Assembly (NCBI RefSeq): GCF_002902235.1
Contig: NZ_PPRL01000006.1
Span: 1-36,641 of the forward strand
Direction of reading: 5' to 3'
Length of the DNA: 36,641 bases
Origin: Staphylococcus ureilyticus
Lineage (GTDB): Bacteria > Bacillota > Bacilli > Staphylococcales > Staphylococcaceae
Both the position numbers and the translations under genes were made by a program. Below, in pieces: positions 17,808 through 27,210 of the stretch. The notes beneath the pieces are model-generated. The model had not been told where the DNA came from. It searched no databases and saw only the letters and a list, made by a program, of their open reading frames with translations. Numbering within the stretch: the first letter of the stretch is position 1; each line of letters starts with the position of its first letter.

Positions 17808-17874
17808 ATTTTTTATATAAATATAGATAAAAGCGTCTAAAGTCACGTTGCCAAGAATATTTTCTGAATATTTA

Positions 17875-17903
17875 TTGAATTCTAAAATCAACTGTGTTAA
17901 AGT
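17875..17903 (+). promoter_or_regulatory. Candidate promoter of the his operon
   Basis: TTGAAT (17875-17880) and TAAAGT (17898-17903) are 17 bases apart and about 68 bases before the hisZ start, downstream of the hairpin at 17781-17807. The match is moderate. No operator palindrome was recognised here. Confidence 0.4.
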
Positions 17904-17970
17904 ATGTTTTATCAATTCACTTTAGTTCGGTAGAGAAACAAAGCATTTAATAAAGGATGGTCATTATACT

Positions 17971-18786
17971 ATGGATACGAAAGCACTTATTAATAACAAA
18001 GAATATGAATTATCATTTTTAAAACATTTTCAACAAGCGGATTTTAAACTTGTTGATTTTAGTTTTATAGAATCATTATCCTGGCAATCACTTACGCCTG
18101 ATGATTTACAACAAATGACAGAGCGTAGCTTTTGGCAACATGACCATCATATTTTTGCTTTGCGCAATGATTTCACTGACCAATTATTGCGTTACTACAG
18201 TAATTATCAACCTGAACAACAACGTTTAGCTTATAGTGGTCCAATCGTCAGAAATAATGAAGTTTACACTCAATTAGGTATAGAACATTACAACCCAACT
18301 GTTACAGATATGCAAAACGATTTTAAAACGTTTTATAACTTTATTAAATATACATTGAATGATGATATCGACTTTGTCATTTTAGGACATTATCAATTAA
18401 TCGATTTATTATTAGCAGCTAGCGAACAAAGCCAAACGATATTGAATCTTATACAAGAACGGAATATTTCAGAGTTAACTGCACAGTTAGGTCTTGCGCA
18501 TCCTGTGGTACAGTTGCTCACTACAAAAACAACGGAACAACTTGATTTACTAACACAACTATTTCCGCATGACCATCGCACCATCCAGTCTTTACATCGG
18601 TGGGAACAATGGTTTAAATCACAAAATATTACTGAAATTCATCTTGATATAACCCCTAGACCACCACGTTCTTATTACAAAGGATCATTCATGAAATGTC
18701 ATTTAAAAAATAATAAAACTCAGCGTCTCACTGGTGGGTTTTATAAAGGGAAATTAGAAGGCTTTGGACTAGGTTTTATACTATAA
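17971..18786 (+). CDS. hisZ: ATP phosphoribosyltransferase regulatory subunit HisZ
   Basis: The 271-residue protein is a degenerate histidyl-tRNA-synthetase catalytic-domain homologue. [16 protein letters not shown] corresponds to class II motif 2, and [12 protein letters not shown] with [15 protein letters not shown] to the later HisRS motifs. It has no anticodon-binding domain and should not charge tRNA. HisZ is required by the short form of HisG, encoded 16 bases downstream, to make an active feedback-sensitive HisG-HisZ complex for the first step of histidine synthesis. AAAGGATGG precedes ATG 17971. It is shorter than many HisZ proteins, but such short forms are usual in staphylococci. 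Confidence 0.88.
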   Translation: MDTKALINNKEYELSFLKHFQQADFKLVDFSFIESLSWQSLTPDDLQQMTERSFWQHDHHIFALRNDFTDQLLRYYSNYQPEQQRLAYSGPIVRNNEVYTQLGIEHYNPTVTDMQNDFKTFYNFIKYTLNDDIDFVILGHYQLIDLLLAASEQSQTILNLIQERNISELTAQLGLAHPVVQLLTTKTTEQLDLLTQLFPHDHRTIQSLHRWEQWFKSQNITEIHLDITPRPPRSYYKGSFMKCHLKNNKTQRLTGGFYKGKLEGFGLGFIL

Positions 18787-18802
18787 ACAAGGAGTGAAAA
18801 TC

Positions 18803-19420
18803 ATGCTTACTGTCGCATTGGCAAAAGGTAGATTACTTAAAAGTTTTATAAAGTATTTAAATGAAATAAGAGAAACTGAAATAGCATATGCACTTGAACA
18901 AAGAGAGCGTCAATTACTTATAACAGTTAATGATATACAATTTATTTTAGTCAAGGGTAGTGATGTACCGATATATGTTGAACAAGGCGTTGCAGATATT
19001 GGCATCGTCGGCAGCGATATTTTAGAAGAAGGTAATTATTTTATTAACAACTTACTGGAATTACCTTTTGGCGAATGTCACTTTTCACTTGCTGCTAAAC
19101 CAGAAGCTTATCAATTTAAAAAAGTAGCTACTTCATATACCCAAACAGCACGTCAATATTTTGAAGCGCAAGGTTTAGATGTTGAGCTTGTAAAACTATC
19201 AGGTTCAATTGAATTGGCATGTTTGGTAGATATGGTAGATGGCATTGTTGATATTGTTCAAACTGGTACTACTTTAAAGTCAAATGGCTTAGTTGAAAAA
19301 GAAAAGATTAAAAACATCAATGCTAAACTCATTACAAATAAGGCATCATATTTTAAAAAATCAACTGAAATTGATGATTTAATTAAAACTTTGGAGGTGA
19401 CGCTCATTGATTACAAATAA
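18803..19420 (+). CDS. hisG: ATP phosphoribosyltransferase catalytic subunit (short form)
   Basis: The 205-residue short-form HisG lacks the C-terminal regulatory ACT-like domain and therefore depends on HisZ. It couples ATP and PRPP to give phosphoribosyl-ATP. The start [12 protein letters not shown] and the PRPP-binding segment [15 protein letters not shown] are typical. ATG 18803 is chosen because AAGGAG (18789-18794) lies 8 bases before it; an in-frame GTG at 18794 overlaps that site. The gene follows hisZ by 16 bases, and its 3' end overlaps the first codons of hisD. Confidence 0.92.
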   Translation: MLTVALAKGRLLKSFIKYLNEIRETEIAYALEQRERQLLITVNDIQFILVKGSDVPIYVEQGVADIGIVGSDILEEGNYFINNLLELPFGECHFSLAAKPEAYQFKKVATSYTQTARQYFEAQGLDVELVKLSGSIELACLVDMVDGIVDIVQTGTTLKSNGLVEKEKIKNINAKLITNKASYFKKSTEIDDLIKTLEVTLIDYK

Positions 19421-20672
19421 AGAAACATTTATGAATAACTACCTGAACCAATCTGAACTAAACGAAGATTTATATCCAATCGTAAAAGAAATTTGTGATC
19501 AAGTGAAATTTCGAGGGGACGACGCCTTAAAGGAATACAATCTAAAACTAGACAAAGTAGAAACATCACAATTATCAGTTTCTAAGGAAGACTTATTTAC
19601 TGCTTATCAACGCATTGACTCATCTATACGGGAAGCTCTTGAACAAAGTCATGACAGAATTAAGGCATATCAAATGTCTATTAAACAAGAGCATCAGCAG
19701 GATAATTCAGAATGTTACGAATTATATCACCCGTTAGAGCGTGTCGGTGTCTATGTCCCAGGTGGTAAAGCTAGCTATCCCTCCACCGTGTTAATGACTG
19801 TAACACTTGCTAAAGTTGCTGGTGTTAAAAATATCGTCGTCGTTACTCCACCACAAATTGAAGGTATACCTGATATTGTACTTGCTGCCTGTTATATTGC
19901 TGGTGTTGATCAAGTTTACCAAGTTGGTGGCGCACAAAGTATTGCTGCTCTTGCGTATGGTACTGAGACAATTCCTAAAGTGGATAAAATAGTTGGACCT
20001 GGAAATCAATATGTTGCCTATGCCAAAAAATATTTATATGGGCAAGTTGGCATTGATCAGATTGCTGGTCCAAGTGAAATTGCACTAATCATTGATCGAT
20101 CGGCTGACATAAATGCCATTACTTATGATGTATTTGCTCAAGCAGAACATGATGAACTCGCTAGAACATTTGTCATCAGTGAAGATAAAGACTTATTACA
20201 ACAATTAGAAAATAATATTCAAAAAACTCTAAGACAAATCAAACGGCAACCTATTGTTGAAGCCAGTTTAAAACACAATCACTTCTTAATTTCAGTAGAA
20301 AACTTTACTGAAGCTTGCGATTTGATGAATCAAATTGCACCGGAACATGCATCTATACAAACACAATGTCCACATGACTATATCAACCATGTGAAATATG
20401 TAGGTGCACTCTTCTTAGGACATTATTCTCCAGAAGTTATCGGAGATTATGTTGCTGGCCCAAGCCATGTACTACCTACAAATCAGACTGCTCGTTTTAC
20501 CAATGGTCTATCTGTGAATGATTTCTTAACGAGACATTCTGTCATAGATTTATCACAACAAACATTTAAAAACATTGAACAATCCGCACGTAAATTAGCA
20601 CATATTGAACACTTGTATAATCACGAACAATCCATAGAAATTCGAACAACAAAGGAGCCACACAATGATTAG
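19407..20672 (+). CDS. hisD: Histidinol dehydrogenase
   Basis: The 421-residue enzyme catalyses the last two steps, L-histidinol to L-histidine with NAD. Diagnostic segments include the [15 protein letters not shown] region, [28 protein letters not shown] (zinc/catalytic His) and [13 protein letters not shown] start at 19407 is inferred: GGAGGTGA ends 6 bases before it, while the next ATG at 19431 has no ribosome binding site. The start overlaps the end of hisG by 14 bases, suggesting coupled translation. The first residues before the conserved core are variable, so the start is less sure than the gene. Confidence 0.92.
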   Translation: MITNKETFMNNYLNQSELNEDLYPIVKEICDQVKFRGDDALKEYNLKLDKVETSQLSVSKEDLFTAYQRIDSSIREALEQSHDRIKAYQMSIKQEHQQDNSECYELYHPLERVGVYVPGGKASYPSTVLMTVTLAKVAGVKNIVVVTPPQIEGIPDIVLAACYIAGVDQVYQVGGAQSIAALAYGTETIPKVDKIVGPGNQYVAYAKKYLYGQVGIDQIAGPSEIALIIDRSADINAITYDVFAQAEHDELARTFVISEDKDLLQQLENNIQKTLRQIKRQPIVEASLKHNHFLISVENFTEACDLMNQIAPEHASIQTQCPHDYINHVKYVGALFLGHYSPEVIGDYVAGPSHVLPTNQTARFTNGLSVNDFLTRHSVIDLSQQTFKNIEQSARKLAHIEHLYNHEQSIEIRTTKEPHND

Positions 20673-21660
20673 AATTAATAAAAATGAAAGTCCACTTAAA
20701 CCATTATCTAATGGACAACTTGCAACAATTATTCAACAGGCAGCATTTAACTTTTATCCTGATGATGAGTATGAGCGCTTCAAACGAGCTTATGCAGCTT
20801 TTCATAATATTTCTCCTGATCAAGTCATAGCAGGTAATGGTTCTGATGAGCTCATTCAAAAATTAATGTTAATCATGCCAGAAGGACCGGCATTGACCTT
20901 AGATCCTGACTTTTTCATGTATCAAGCTTATGCCAACCAGGTAGCTCGACCTATTGAATTTGTACCAGCAAATTCAGATTTAACATTTGATTTAGAAATG
21001 ATTTTAAAACGAATTGATGAAGTACAGCCTGCATTCTTTATTATGAGTAATCCACATAATCCATCTGGCTTACAATATAGTACGACATTTTTAATGGCTA
21101 TTGCAGATAAGATGCAAACATTGGGGGGTTACTTTATCATTGATGAAGCTTACTTAGATTTTGGTGAAACTTATGATATTAAGATGCAACCTCATGTTAT
21201 TCAAATGCGTACGCTCTCGAAAGCGTTTGGTATCGCTGGCTTAAGACTAGGTGTGCTCATCGGTACTAATGATACCATCAAACTCATCCAAAGCATTGAG
21301 CATCCGTATCCTTTGAATACAATTACGCTTCATATCGCGATTTATATGTTTGAAAATCAAACAATGACTCGCGCGTTTATAAAGCAACAACGACAGCTTG
21401 CCCGCAAATTAAAAGATATGTTTCATGAACTTGTTGCCGATGTCATGGTAGTCTTCCCTTCTGCTACAAATTTCGTATTAACCAAAGGAGAAGCTGCGCA
21501 AAGTTTAGGTGCTTATATTAAAGACAATGGATTCCTTCCAAGATTATACGATGAACCAGAAATGTCTGAATATGTACGATACTCTATTGCTACAGATGAA
21601 CAATTAGATCAATTATTTATACTTATTAAAAATTGGAGGTCGCAATATGATACTAAATAA
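20665..21660 (+). CDS. hisC: Histidinol-phosphate aminotransferase
   Basis: The 331-residue PLP aminotransferase of fold type I transfers an amino group from glutamate to imidazole acetol phosphate. The cofactor Lys sits in TLSKAFGIAGLRLG. SNPHNPSG and FIIDEAYLDF hold the usual Asn and Asp/Tyr contacts, and the C-terminal RYSIAT carries the substrate carboxylate Arg. It is slightly shorter than the typical 350 residues. ATG 20665 overlaps the hisD stop by 8 bases, with AAAGGAG ahead. Placement inside the his operon separates it from general aromatic aminotransferases. Confidence 0.91.
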   Translation: MIRINKNESPLKPLSNGQLATIIQQAAFNFYPDDEYERFKRAYAAFHNISPDQVIAGNGSDELIQKLMLIMPEGPALTLDPDFFMYQAYANQVARPIEFVPANSDLTFDLEMILKRIDEVQPAFFIMSNPHNPSGLQYSTTFLMAIADKMQTLGGYFIIDEAYLDFGETYDIKMQPHVIQMRTLSKAFGIAGLRLGVLIGTNDTIKLIQSIEHPYPLNTITLHIAIYMFENQTMTRAFIKQQRQLARKLKDMFHELVADVMVVFPSATNFVLTKGEAAQSLGAYIKDNGFLPRLYDEPEMSEYVRYSIATDEQLDQLFILIKNWRSQYDTK

Positions 21661-22225
21661 AACACGTAATACAGCAGAAACACAATTAAGCATTTCTCTG
21701 GCTGATGACCACCGTGAAAGTAATATTCATACAGGCGTTGGGTTTTTGGATCATATGTTGACACTCTTTACTTTTCACAGCCAATTATCCTTATCTATAG
21801 AAGCAAATGGAGATATTCAAGTCGATGATCATCATGTGACGGAAGATATTGGTATTGTCCTTGGACAGTTACTGTTATCGATGGTAAAGGAACGTAAATA
21901 TTTTCAACGTTACGGGGTTAGTTACATACCCATGGATGAAACACTTGCGCGTACAGTCGTAGATATTAGTGGACGACCTTATTTATCTTTTAATGCTCAA
22001 TTCAGTAAGGAAAAAGTAGGTACATTTGATACTGAACTCGTTGAGGAATTTTTCAGAGCACTTGTTATCAACTCACGTCTAACAACGCATATTGACTTAA
22101 TTCGCGGTGGAAACACACACCATGAAATAGAAAGTATATTTAAATCTTTTGCTCGTGCACTTAAAGATGCATTAGTCTCAAATGACGCTAATATCACTCC
22201 TTCTTCTAAGGGTGTGATTGAATGA
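21647..22225 (+). CDS. hisB: Imidazoleglycerol-phosphate dehydratase
   Basis: The 192-residue single-function HisB (no N-terminal phosphatase domain) removes water from imidazole glycerol phosphate. The manganese-binding HH/E pattern is clear: GVGFLDHMLTLFTFHS, DDHHVTEDIGIVLGQ and IRGGNTHHEIESIFKSFA. GGAGG precedes ATG 21647, which overlaps the end of hisC by 14 bases. Because it is monofunctional, histidinol phosphatase must be supplied by another gene; none is found in this window. Confidence 0.93.
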   Translation: MILNKTRNTAETQLSISLADDHRESNIHTGVGFLDHMLTLFTFHSQLSLSIEANGDIQVDDHHVTEDIGIVLGQLLLSMVKERKYFQRYGVSYIPMDETLARTVVDISGRPYLSFNAQFSKEKVGTFDTELVEEFFRALVINSRLTTHIDLIRGGNTHHEIESIFKSFARALKDALVSNDANITPSSKGVIE

Positions 22226-22794
22226 TTGCAGTGATTGACTATGGTTTAGGAAATATTAAAAACATACAACGTGCGCTTAATCGTTTAGGTTTTAATGCAA
22301 TTTTAACAGATCGTGTAGAGGATATTGAGGCAGCAGATACCCTTATATTACCTGGTGTAGGTCATTTTAAAGATGCTATGCAAGCGATTGAAAAACGGGG
22401 ATTAAAGTCTATTTTACAAAATATATCACATAAACCAATCATAGGTATTTGTCTAGGTATGCAATTGCTTTATGAACACAGCGCAGAAGGTGATGTAGAA
22501 GGATTACAACTTTTCCCAGGAAATATCATACCTATTCAAACACCTTATCCGGTACCGCATTTAGGGTGGAATAATTTAATCAGCAATTATACAACATTAA
22601 CGCAAGATGTATATTTTGTACATTCCTATCAAGCTGAAATGTCAGATCATGTTGTTGCTTATGCAGACTATGGCACGTTGATTCCTGCAATTGTTCAATA
22701 TAAAAATTTTATAGGTATCCAATTCCATCCTGAAAAAAGTGGTGAAGATGGTTTAGCGATACTTAATCAAGCTCTGAAAGGTGGTTTCTTATAA
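22222..22794 (+). CDS. hisH: Imidazole glycerol phosphate synthase, glutaminase subunit
   Basis: The 190-residue class I glutamine amidotransferase partners with HisF. The nucleophile Cys lies in GICLGMQLL (about Cys75), and the His-Glu pair of the triad in [13 protein letters not shown] near residue 175. [11 protein letters not shown] marks the oxyanion-side loop. It supplies ammonia through the HisF barrel. The ATG overlaps the hisB stop by 4 bases, and the stop overlaps the hisA start by one base (TAATG). Confidence 0.93.
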   Translation: MIAVIDYGLGNIKNIQRALNRLGFNAILTDRVEDIEAADTLILPGVGHFKDAMQAIEKRGLKSILQNISHKPIIGICLGMQLLYEHSAEGDVEGLQLFPGNIIPIQTPYPVPHLGWNNLISNYTTLTQDVYFVHSYQAEMSDHVVAYADYGTLIPAIVQYKNFIGIQFHPEKSGEDGLAILNQALKGGFL

Positions 22795-23498
22795 TGATCA
22801 ATATTTGGCCAGCTATTGATTTAATTAATGCAACAAGTGTGAGACTGACTGAAGGAAAATATGATTCAGAAGAAAAAATGACGCGCAGTGCCGAAGATAG
22901 CGTCGTTTTTTATGACAAGTTCGACTGTGTAGATCGTATTCATATTGTAGATTTAATCGGTGCCAAGCAGCAAACATCTATTGAACAGGACTACATCAAA
23001 CAATTAAGAAGCCTGACCAATAAACCTATGGAAGTTGGTGGCGGTATACGTAGTTATGAAACAATCAAAGCTTATTTTGCTGACGGTATAGACTATTGTA
23101 TTATTGGGACAAAAGGCATTCAAGATACTGAATGGTTAGCCAAAATGTCTCATCAATATCCGTACAAACTCTATCTATCAGTAGATGCATATCAGCGCGA
23201 AATAAAAATAAACGGCTGGGAACAAGATGCACATCTAGACTTATTCGATTTGGTTCAGCAAATCGAATCGCTACCATTGGGAGGTATCATCTATACGGAT
23301 ATTTCTAAAGATGGTCGAATGGCTGGCCCAAACTTTGAAATAACAGCACAGCTTGTCAAAGCAACACAAAAACCTGTCATTGCTTCTGGGGGTATTCGTC
23401 ATCAACAAGACTTAGAACAATTAGAAAAATTTGGTGTTCATGCAGCAATTGTTGGTAAAGCTGCACACAACCCTGCATTTTGGGAGGGATTATCATGA
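22794..23498 (+). CDS. hisA: ProFAR isomerase
   Basis: The 234-residue barrel enzyme performs the Amadori rearrangement of ProFAR to PRFAR. It begins [20 protein letters not shown] with the catalytic Asp8. The two phosphate-binding loops are visible ([22 protein letters not shown]), and [16 protein letters not shown] carries the second acidic residue. AAAGGTGG lies before the ATG, which overlaps hisH by one base; its stop overlaps the hisF start by 4 bases. Confidence 0.93.
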   Translation: MINIWPAIDLINATSVRLTEGKYDSEEKMTRSAEDSVVFYDKFDCVDRIHIVDLIGAKQQTSIEQDYIKQLRSLTNKPMEVGGGIRSYETIKAYFADGIDYCIIGTKGIQDTEWLAKMSHQYPYKLYLSVDAYQREIKINGWEQDAHLDLFDLVQQIESLPLGGIIYTDISKDGRMAGPNFEITAQLVKATQKPVIASGGIRHQQDLEQLEKFGVHAAIVGKAAHNPAFWEGLS

Positions 23499-24253
23499 TT
23501 AAAAAAAGAATTATCCCCTGCCTAGATGTGAAAGATGGCCGCGTTGTCAAAGGCATACAATTTAAAGGGCTACGTGACCTTGGAAATCCTGTGGATTATG
23601 CACTTTATTACAACGAGCAAGGTGCAGATGAATTAGTCTTTTTAGATATCTCTCGAACTGAAGCAGGCCATGGACTTATGTTAGATGTTATTGAAGAAAC
23701 TGCTGAAAAACTATTCATTCCACTTACAGTAGGAGGCGGCATTTCCACAATTGATGACATTTCCCAGTTGCTAAATCATGGTGCTGACAAGGTATCTCTA
23801 AACTCTAGCGCACTAAAGCACCCTGCTTTTATCCAAGAAGCCAGTGAAAAATTTGGAAGCCAATGTATTTGTATCGCTATAGATAGTAACTTTGATACAG
23901 AGTTAAATGATTATTTTTGCTATACACATGGCGGAAAAAAACGTACAGATAAACGTGTCTATGACTGGGTTCAAGAAGTGGAGGCGCTTGGCGCTGGCGA
24001 ATTATTAATAACGAGCATGACTCACGATGGAATGAAACAAGGCTTTGATGTTAACCATTTACATGAGATTGAACAACTTGTGCACATCCCTATTATTGCT
24101 TCTGGTGGTGGCGGCAATCCAAAGCATTTTGTAGATTTATTCAAACAAACAAATGTCTCGGCAGGATTAGCTGCTAGCATACTGCATGACAAAGAAACCA
24201 CAGTAAATGAAATTAAACAATCAATGGCTCAAGGAGGTATTCCAATAAGATGA
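23495..24253 (+). CDS. hisF: Imidazole glycerol phosphate synthase, cyclase subunit
   Basis: The 252-residue barrel protein cyclises PRFAR with ammonia from HisH to imidazole glycerol phosphate and AICAR. It begins [20 protein letters not shown] with the catalytic Asp11. [11 protein letters not shown] and [11 protein letters not shown] are the phosphate loops, and CIAIDSNF contains the second catalytic Asp (about 130). GGGAGGG ahead selects ATG 23495; the in-frame upstream start at 23480 lies inside hisA on the ribosome binding site. It overlaps hisA by 4 bases (ATGA). Confidence 0.94.
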   Translation: MIKKRIIPCLDVKDGRVVKGIQFKGLRDLGNPVDYALYYNEQGADELVFLDISRTEAGHGLMLDVIEETAEKLFIPLTVGGGISTIDDISQLLNHGADKVSLNSSALKHPAFIQEASEKFGSQCICIAIDSNFDTELNDYFCYTHGGKKRTDKRVYDWVQEVEALGAGELLITSMTHDGMKQGFDVNHLHEIEQLVHIPIIASGGGGNPKHFVDLFKQTNVSAGLAASILHDKETTVNEIKQSMAQGGIPIR

Positions 24254-24879
24254 CACAACAACCTGATTTTAGTAAAGGGCTTATTCCTGCCATACTACAA
24301 GATGTTCAGACAAAACAAGTGCTTATGCTTGGTTATATGAATGAAGATGCATACAACAAAACGTTAGCTGAGGGGAAGGTTTGTTTTTATTCACGTTCTA
24401 AAGACCGCTTATGGACCAAAGGAGAAACTTCTGGTCACACCCAAGTCGTTCAAAATGTACACCTAGACTGTGATCAAGACACCTTATTGATAGATGTAAT
24501 TCCCAATGGACCAACTTGTCATACTGGGAGCCAGAGTTGTTTCAATACGACGGTTCCTTTCTATGTACAACAGCTCGAAGACACTGTATCTTCAAGCGCT
24601 AACTCTAATAAAGAAAATTCATACACACAATATTTATTGAATGAAGGTTTAGAAAAAATCACGAAGAAGTTTGGTGAAGAAGCTTTTGAAGTTGTAATCG
24701 GTGCTATGAAATCTAATCAAGAGGAAGTAACAAATGAAACTGCTGATTTAATGTATCATCTTTTTGTACTTTTACATGCATTGAACATCAAATTTGAAGA
24801 TATTGAGAAAACTTTGTCAAAACGTCATCAAGTTTCCAATAACTTTAAAGGAGAAAGATCAGATATAAAAAATTGGTAA
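24250..24879 (+). CDS. hisIE: Bifunctional phosphoribosyl-AMP cyclohydrolase / phosphoribosyl-ATP pyrophosphatase
   Basis: The 209-residue fusion has an N-terminal HisI cyclohydrolase domain (to about residue 110) with FYSRSKDRLWTKGETSGHTQ and zinc/metal residues in LDCDQDTLL and CHTGSQSCF. A C-terminal HisE pyrophosphatase domain (about 118-209) has FGEEAFEVVIGA and NETADLMYHLFVLL. It carries out steps two and three of the pathway. AAGGAGG lies before the ATG, which overlaps hisF by 4 bases. It is the last operon gene; the strong hairpin at 24948-24993 follows. Confidence 0.94.
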   Translation: MTQQPDFSKGLIPAILQDVQTKQVLMLGYMNEDAYNKTLAEGKVCFYSRSKDRLWTKGETSGHTQVVQNVHLDCDQDTLLIDVIPNGPTCHTGSQSCFNTTVPFYVQQLEDTVSSSANSNKENSYTQYLLNEGLEKITKKFGEEAFEVVIGAMKSNQEEVTNETADLMYHLFVLLHALNIKFEDIEKTLSKRHQVSNNFKGERSDIKNW

Positions 24880-24947
24880 ATTCGATTTACTGATTGCTTC
24901 ATGATTTTTCATAATCAGTTAATTTCACTCATATATACTCATATATC

Positions 24948-24993
24948 AAACTATAGGCTAAAACAGATCATAACTGTTTTAGCCTATAGTTTT
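24948..24993. terminator. Terminator at the end of the his operon
   Basis: AAACTATAGGCTAAAACAG pairs perfectly with its complement over 19 bp around an 8-nt loop. It lies 69 bases after hisIE and 16 before the end of the converging GNAT pseudogene, so it probably acts in both directions. Confidence 0.87.
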
Positions 24994-25008
24994 GAATTTA
25001 TTAATTTT

Positions 25009-25509
25009 TTATACAAATAACACCATCAAATCTTCATCATAATACCGTTTGCCATCATAAAGTGCCTTTGGTTCAGTGCCATATTTCTGAAATCCTAATT
25101 TTTCATATAATTTAATAGCACTTTGGTTTTCCGTAAGAACCGATAAACCTATAGTTTTAACCACACCTTGTTCAGTGACAATATCTATCATTTTTTGAAT
25201 TAGTTGTTAAGTAAATCCTTGTGTTCTATATTGTGGATCACAATATACACCGACTAAATTACCTCTGTGCATCACTTTTTCTAATATTTCTCGATTAAAA
25301 GTTGCATAACCGATTAATTTTCCATCGTCAAATACACCCATTGTAAAATGTCTTTCGTTCGACCCTATCCTCTCTTCAAAACGTTCAATTGGTAAATGAA
25401 GCTCACGTTGATAAGTTGAAGCAAAACCTGTAGGATCAGTTTGTAGAGACTGTAAGCGCAATGAGCGATATGCTTCTACATCGCTTTTCTTAAGACATCT
25501 AAACTCCAT
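25009..25509 (-). pseudogene. GNAT-family N-acetyltransferase broken by an in-frame stop
   Basis: Residues 1-100 begin MEFRCLKKSDVEAYRSLRLQ and contain GVYCDPQYRTQGFT, the start of the acetyl-CoA-binding motif A. The next codon is TAA (25207-25209). The same frame then continues QLIQKMIDIVTEQGVVKTIGLSVLTEN and NQSAIKLYEKLGFQKYG, the normal end of a GNAT domain, to the stop at 25009. The whole would be 166 codons, a usual GNAT length, with one substitution (for example AAA or GAA to TAA) as the only damage. The break lies inside the cofactor loop, so the short product should be inactive. A sequencing error or a very recent loss are both possible. The substrate is unknown. The ribosome binding site is weak. 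Confidence 0.85.
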
Positions 25510-25582
25510 GCTCTACCTACTTTCACATTATATTATCACTTTACTATTAACTGACTCAACGTCGTAACATTAAAAATATATA

Positions 25583-26290
25583 TTAGACTGGTCTGACAGT
25601 AATTTCATTTACATTTACATGTGAAGGTTGTTGTAATGCATAAACTACCGCTTCAGCAATATCTTTGGGTTCTAGCTTTTTACGTTCTCCCCAATCTGTC
25701 TGGCCACTTAAAGGCGTATCTACCATACCTGGCGATATGCTTGTCACTCGAACGCCAGTTTTAGCCAGCTCTTTTTCCAATCCTTGCGTAATCGTGTGCA
25801 CTGCAGCTTTCGTTGCACTATATATTGTACTCATTTTCGTCACTTCAAAACCTGAGATAGAAGCAATGTTAATAATATGGCCACTAGATTGAGCTAAAAA
25901 TGTTGGTATAACTGCATTAATGCCATATAGTGTCCCTTTCACATTTGTATCAATCATTGATTCCCAAGCCTTTACATTACCGTCCGTTACAGCAGAAGAC
26001 ATCATTTGACCCGCACTATTTACAAGTATATCCAAGCGACCGAATTGTTCTTTTGCATATGCTATTAAACGTTCAACTTCTTGTTGCTGTGTCACATCCA
26101 CTATTAAATATTCAACCTGTGCATGATGTTCGTTTGAACGAATACGATTCACAACATCTTTCAGCTTTGTTTCATTACGACCAGTTAATAGTAATTGTAT
26201 ACCGTGACTTGATAGCACCTCTGCTATGCTAGCACCAATGCCACTACTAGCACCAGTGATGATTGCAACTTTGTTCTCTAATTTAACCAT
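25583..26290 (-). CDS. Short-chain dehydrogenase/reductase (YdfG/serine-dehydrogenase-like)
   Basis: The 235-residue classical SDR has TGASSGIG (12-19), NSAG (91-94), Ser144, Tyr157 and Lys161 (YSATK) in the right order. TGRNE after the second strand carries an Arg (TGRN), which favours NADPH by family rules. The closest general type is the YdfG-like 3-hydroxy acid dehydrogenase group common in staphylococci; the substrate is not known. ATG 26290 is chosen because AAGGAAG lies 7-8 bases upstream; an in-frame TTG directly before it is less likely. It is a single gene between the broken GNAT gene and a divergent small gene. Confidence 0.85.
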   Translation of the reverse strand: MVKLENKVAIITGASSGIGASIAEVLSSHGIQLLLTGRNETKLKDVVNRIRSNEHHAQVEYLIVDVTQQQEVERLIAYAKEQFGRLDILVNSAGQMMSSAVTDGNVKAWESMIDTNVKGTLYGINAVIPTFLAQSSGHIINIASISGFEVTKMSTIYSATKAAVHTITQGLEKELAKTGVRVTSISPGMVDTPLSGQTDWGERKKLEPKDIAEAVVYALQQPSHVNVNEITVRPV

Positions 26291-26479
26291 CAAATCTTCC
26301 TTTCATCAAACGTATTTTATATTTTATACCCTGTCCTCAAAGATTGTACCATGTGCCCTCCCCCTTGAAACAATGAGTTAGCTCATAAGCATGTGTACTT
26401 GTCATATATACTAAATCATTATAAAGTGGGTATATCATACATAACTCACTTATCTTTAAATAAATTAGGAGGATGATCC

Positions 26480-26749
26480 ATGAACTTCACTGAAAGAATA
26501 AAAGAACTAAGAAATAATATTGATAGTACAAGTTTCGACTTTCGTTTTGAACAATTGTTTAATGAAGAAGAGTGGCTTGGACTATCGCTTAACCAGCGCC
26601 AGCAATATGAACGTGAATTCAGAAAATATGTCAACCAAAGTAATGTATTGCGTATTTCATATGCTTCACAAGATCACATTCGCATGCGTATGTATAACTC
26701 TATTTATAACTATAATGAAATCAAACATAACTTTAAATCTTATGTTTAA
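26480..26749 (+). CDS. Small conserved-type protein of unknown function (89 residues)
   Basis: The 89-residue, charged, soluble protein begins MNFTERIKELRNNI, continues FRFEQLFNEEEWLGLSLNQRQ, and has several Arg/Tyr-rich segments toward the C-terminus. There is no membrane helix, signal or cysteine. The pattern of a short helical start, an FxFxxLFxxEEW segment and QRQxxxxEFRKYV resembles small DUF1413-like proteins of Firmicutes, but this is from memory and uncertain. Expression support is good: AGGAGG lies 8 bases before ATG 26480, a TTGTCA/TATAAA pair (26399-26404, 26420-26425) is upstream, and its own terminator follows at 10 bases. Confidence 0.75.
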   Translation: MNFTERIKELRNNIDSTSFDFRFEQLFNEEEWLGLSLNQRQQYEREFRKYVNQSNVLRISYASQDHIRMRMYNSIYNYNEIKHNFKSYV

Positions 26750-26758
26750 TCAGGATGA

Positions 26759-26800
26759 GAAAAGCCTACGTTACTGGATGAACAGTAACATAGGCTTTTC
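26759..26800 (+). terminator. Terminator of the 89-residue protein gene
   Basis: GAAAAGCCTA-GTTACTG pairs with CAGTAAC-TAGGCTTTTC, with one internal mismatch pair and a 6-nt loop. It begins 10 bases after the stop codon at 26749. Confidence 0.82.
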
Positions 26801-26858
26801 CACTTTGTAAGGGCTCTAAATAAATCATGAAAGGTGATACTAGGGAGAATAATATTCA

Positions 26859-26906
26859 TGAAGTTTTACACACAAGATACGATAAAGTATATGTGTATAA
26901 ACTTCA
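26859..26906. repeat. Imperfect inverted repeat of unknown role
   Basis: TGAAGTTTTACACACA and TATGTGTATAAACTTCA form an imperfect long stem. A possible outer pairing of ATTCAT (26854-26859) with ATGAAT (26917-26922) would enlarge it. No T-tract follows on either strand. It lies between the terminator at 26800 and the end of the converging 63-residue gene, and could be an RNA structure or a processing site. Confidence 0.45.
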
Positions 26907-26930
26907 ATGCTACTAGATGAATACAGTGTA

Positions 26931-27122
26931 TTAATTACTTACTAGTAGCTTTTTTTCTAATCCATAGTTGTATAATTTTTCTGCATCAATATAAGCTATA
27001 TAATCAATACTTCTGTATCCATCTTTAATGTCATTAATAATGCCTTGATTCACACCAGTATGTGTGTATATATCATAACTGCTTTCATTTGAAAAAATGA
27101 CTTCTTCAATTACTTTTCTCAT
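26931..27122 (-). CDS. Small HTH-like protein (63 residues)
   Basis: The 63-residue protein shows a helix-turn-helix-like pattern: SSYDIYTHTGVNQGIINDIKDG, then YIDAEKLYNYGLEKKLL. This matches the short XRE-type domains seen in many staphylococcal small proteins (helix, TGV-turn, recognition helix, then AEKLY helix). It could bind DNA, although the recognition helix is not rich in basic residues. GGAGTGAT lies about 9 bases before ATG 27122. The palindrome at 27211-27232 is about 90 bases upstream and may control it. It is the only gene in its unit. Coding status is likely but rests on ribosome binding site and motif alone. Confidence 0.65.
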   Translation of the reverse strand: MRKVIEEVIFSNESSYDIYTHTGVNQGIINDIKDGYRSIDYIAYIDAEKLYNYGLEKKLLVSN

Positions 27123-27210
27123 TTAATAATCACTCCGTATTTTTTCTTTCGTTAGGCATTGTTATCTTCTACACCCTTATCATAATCGATAACGTTAAGA
27201 ATTTAAAGTG

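Noticed and set aside
17580..17830. Histidine T-box riboswitch before the his operon
   Set aside because: Only a degenerate GTGGTATCG word followed by a terminator was found. No stem I, no specifier loop with a His codon, and the terminator does not share bases with an antiterminator.
25009..25191. Separate 60-residue protein gene
   Set aside because: It is the in-frame continuation of the GNAT frame after the stop codon at 25207-25209; its ATG has no ribosome binding site and the residues are the C-terminal half of a GNAT domain.
26858..26920. 20-codon peptide gene
   Set aside because: It has a plausible ribosome binding site but is very short, lies on a hairpin, has no homology that I recognise, and precedes only a converging gene. 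It is kept only as part of a finding.
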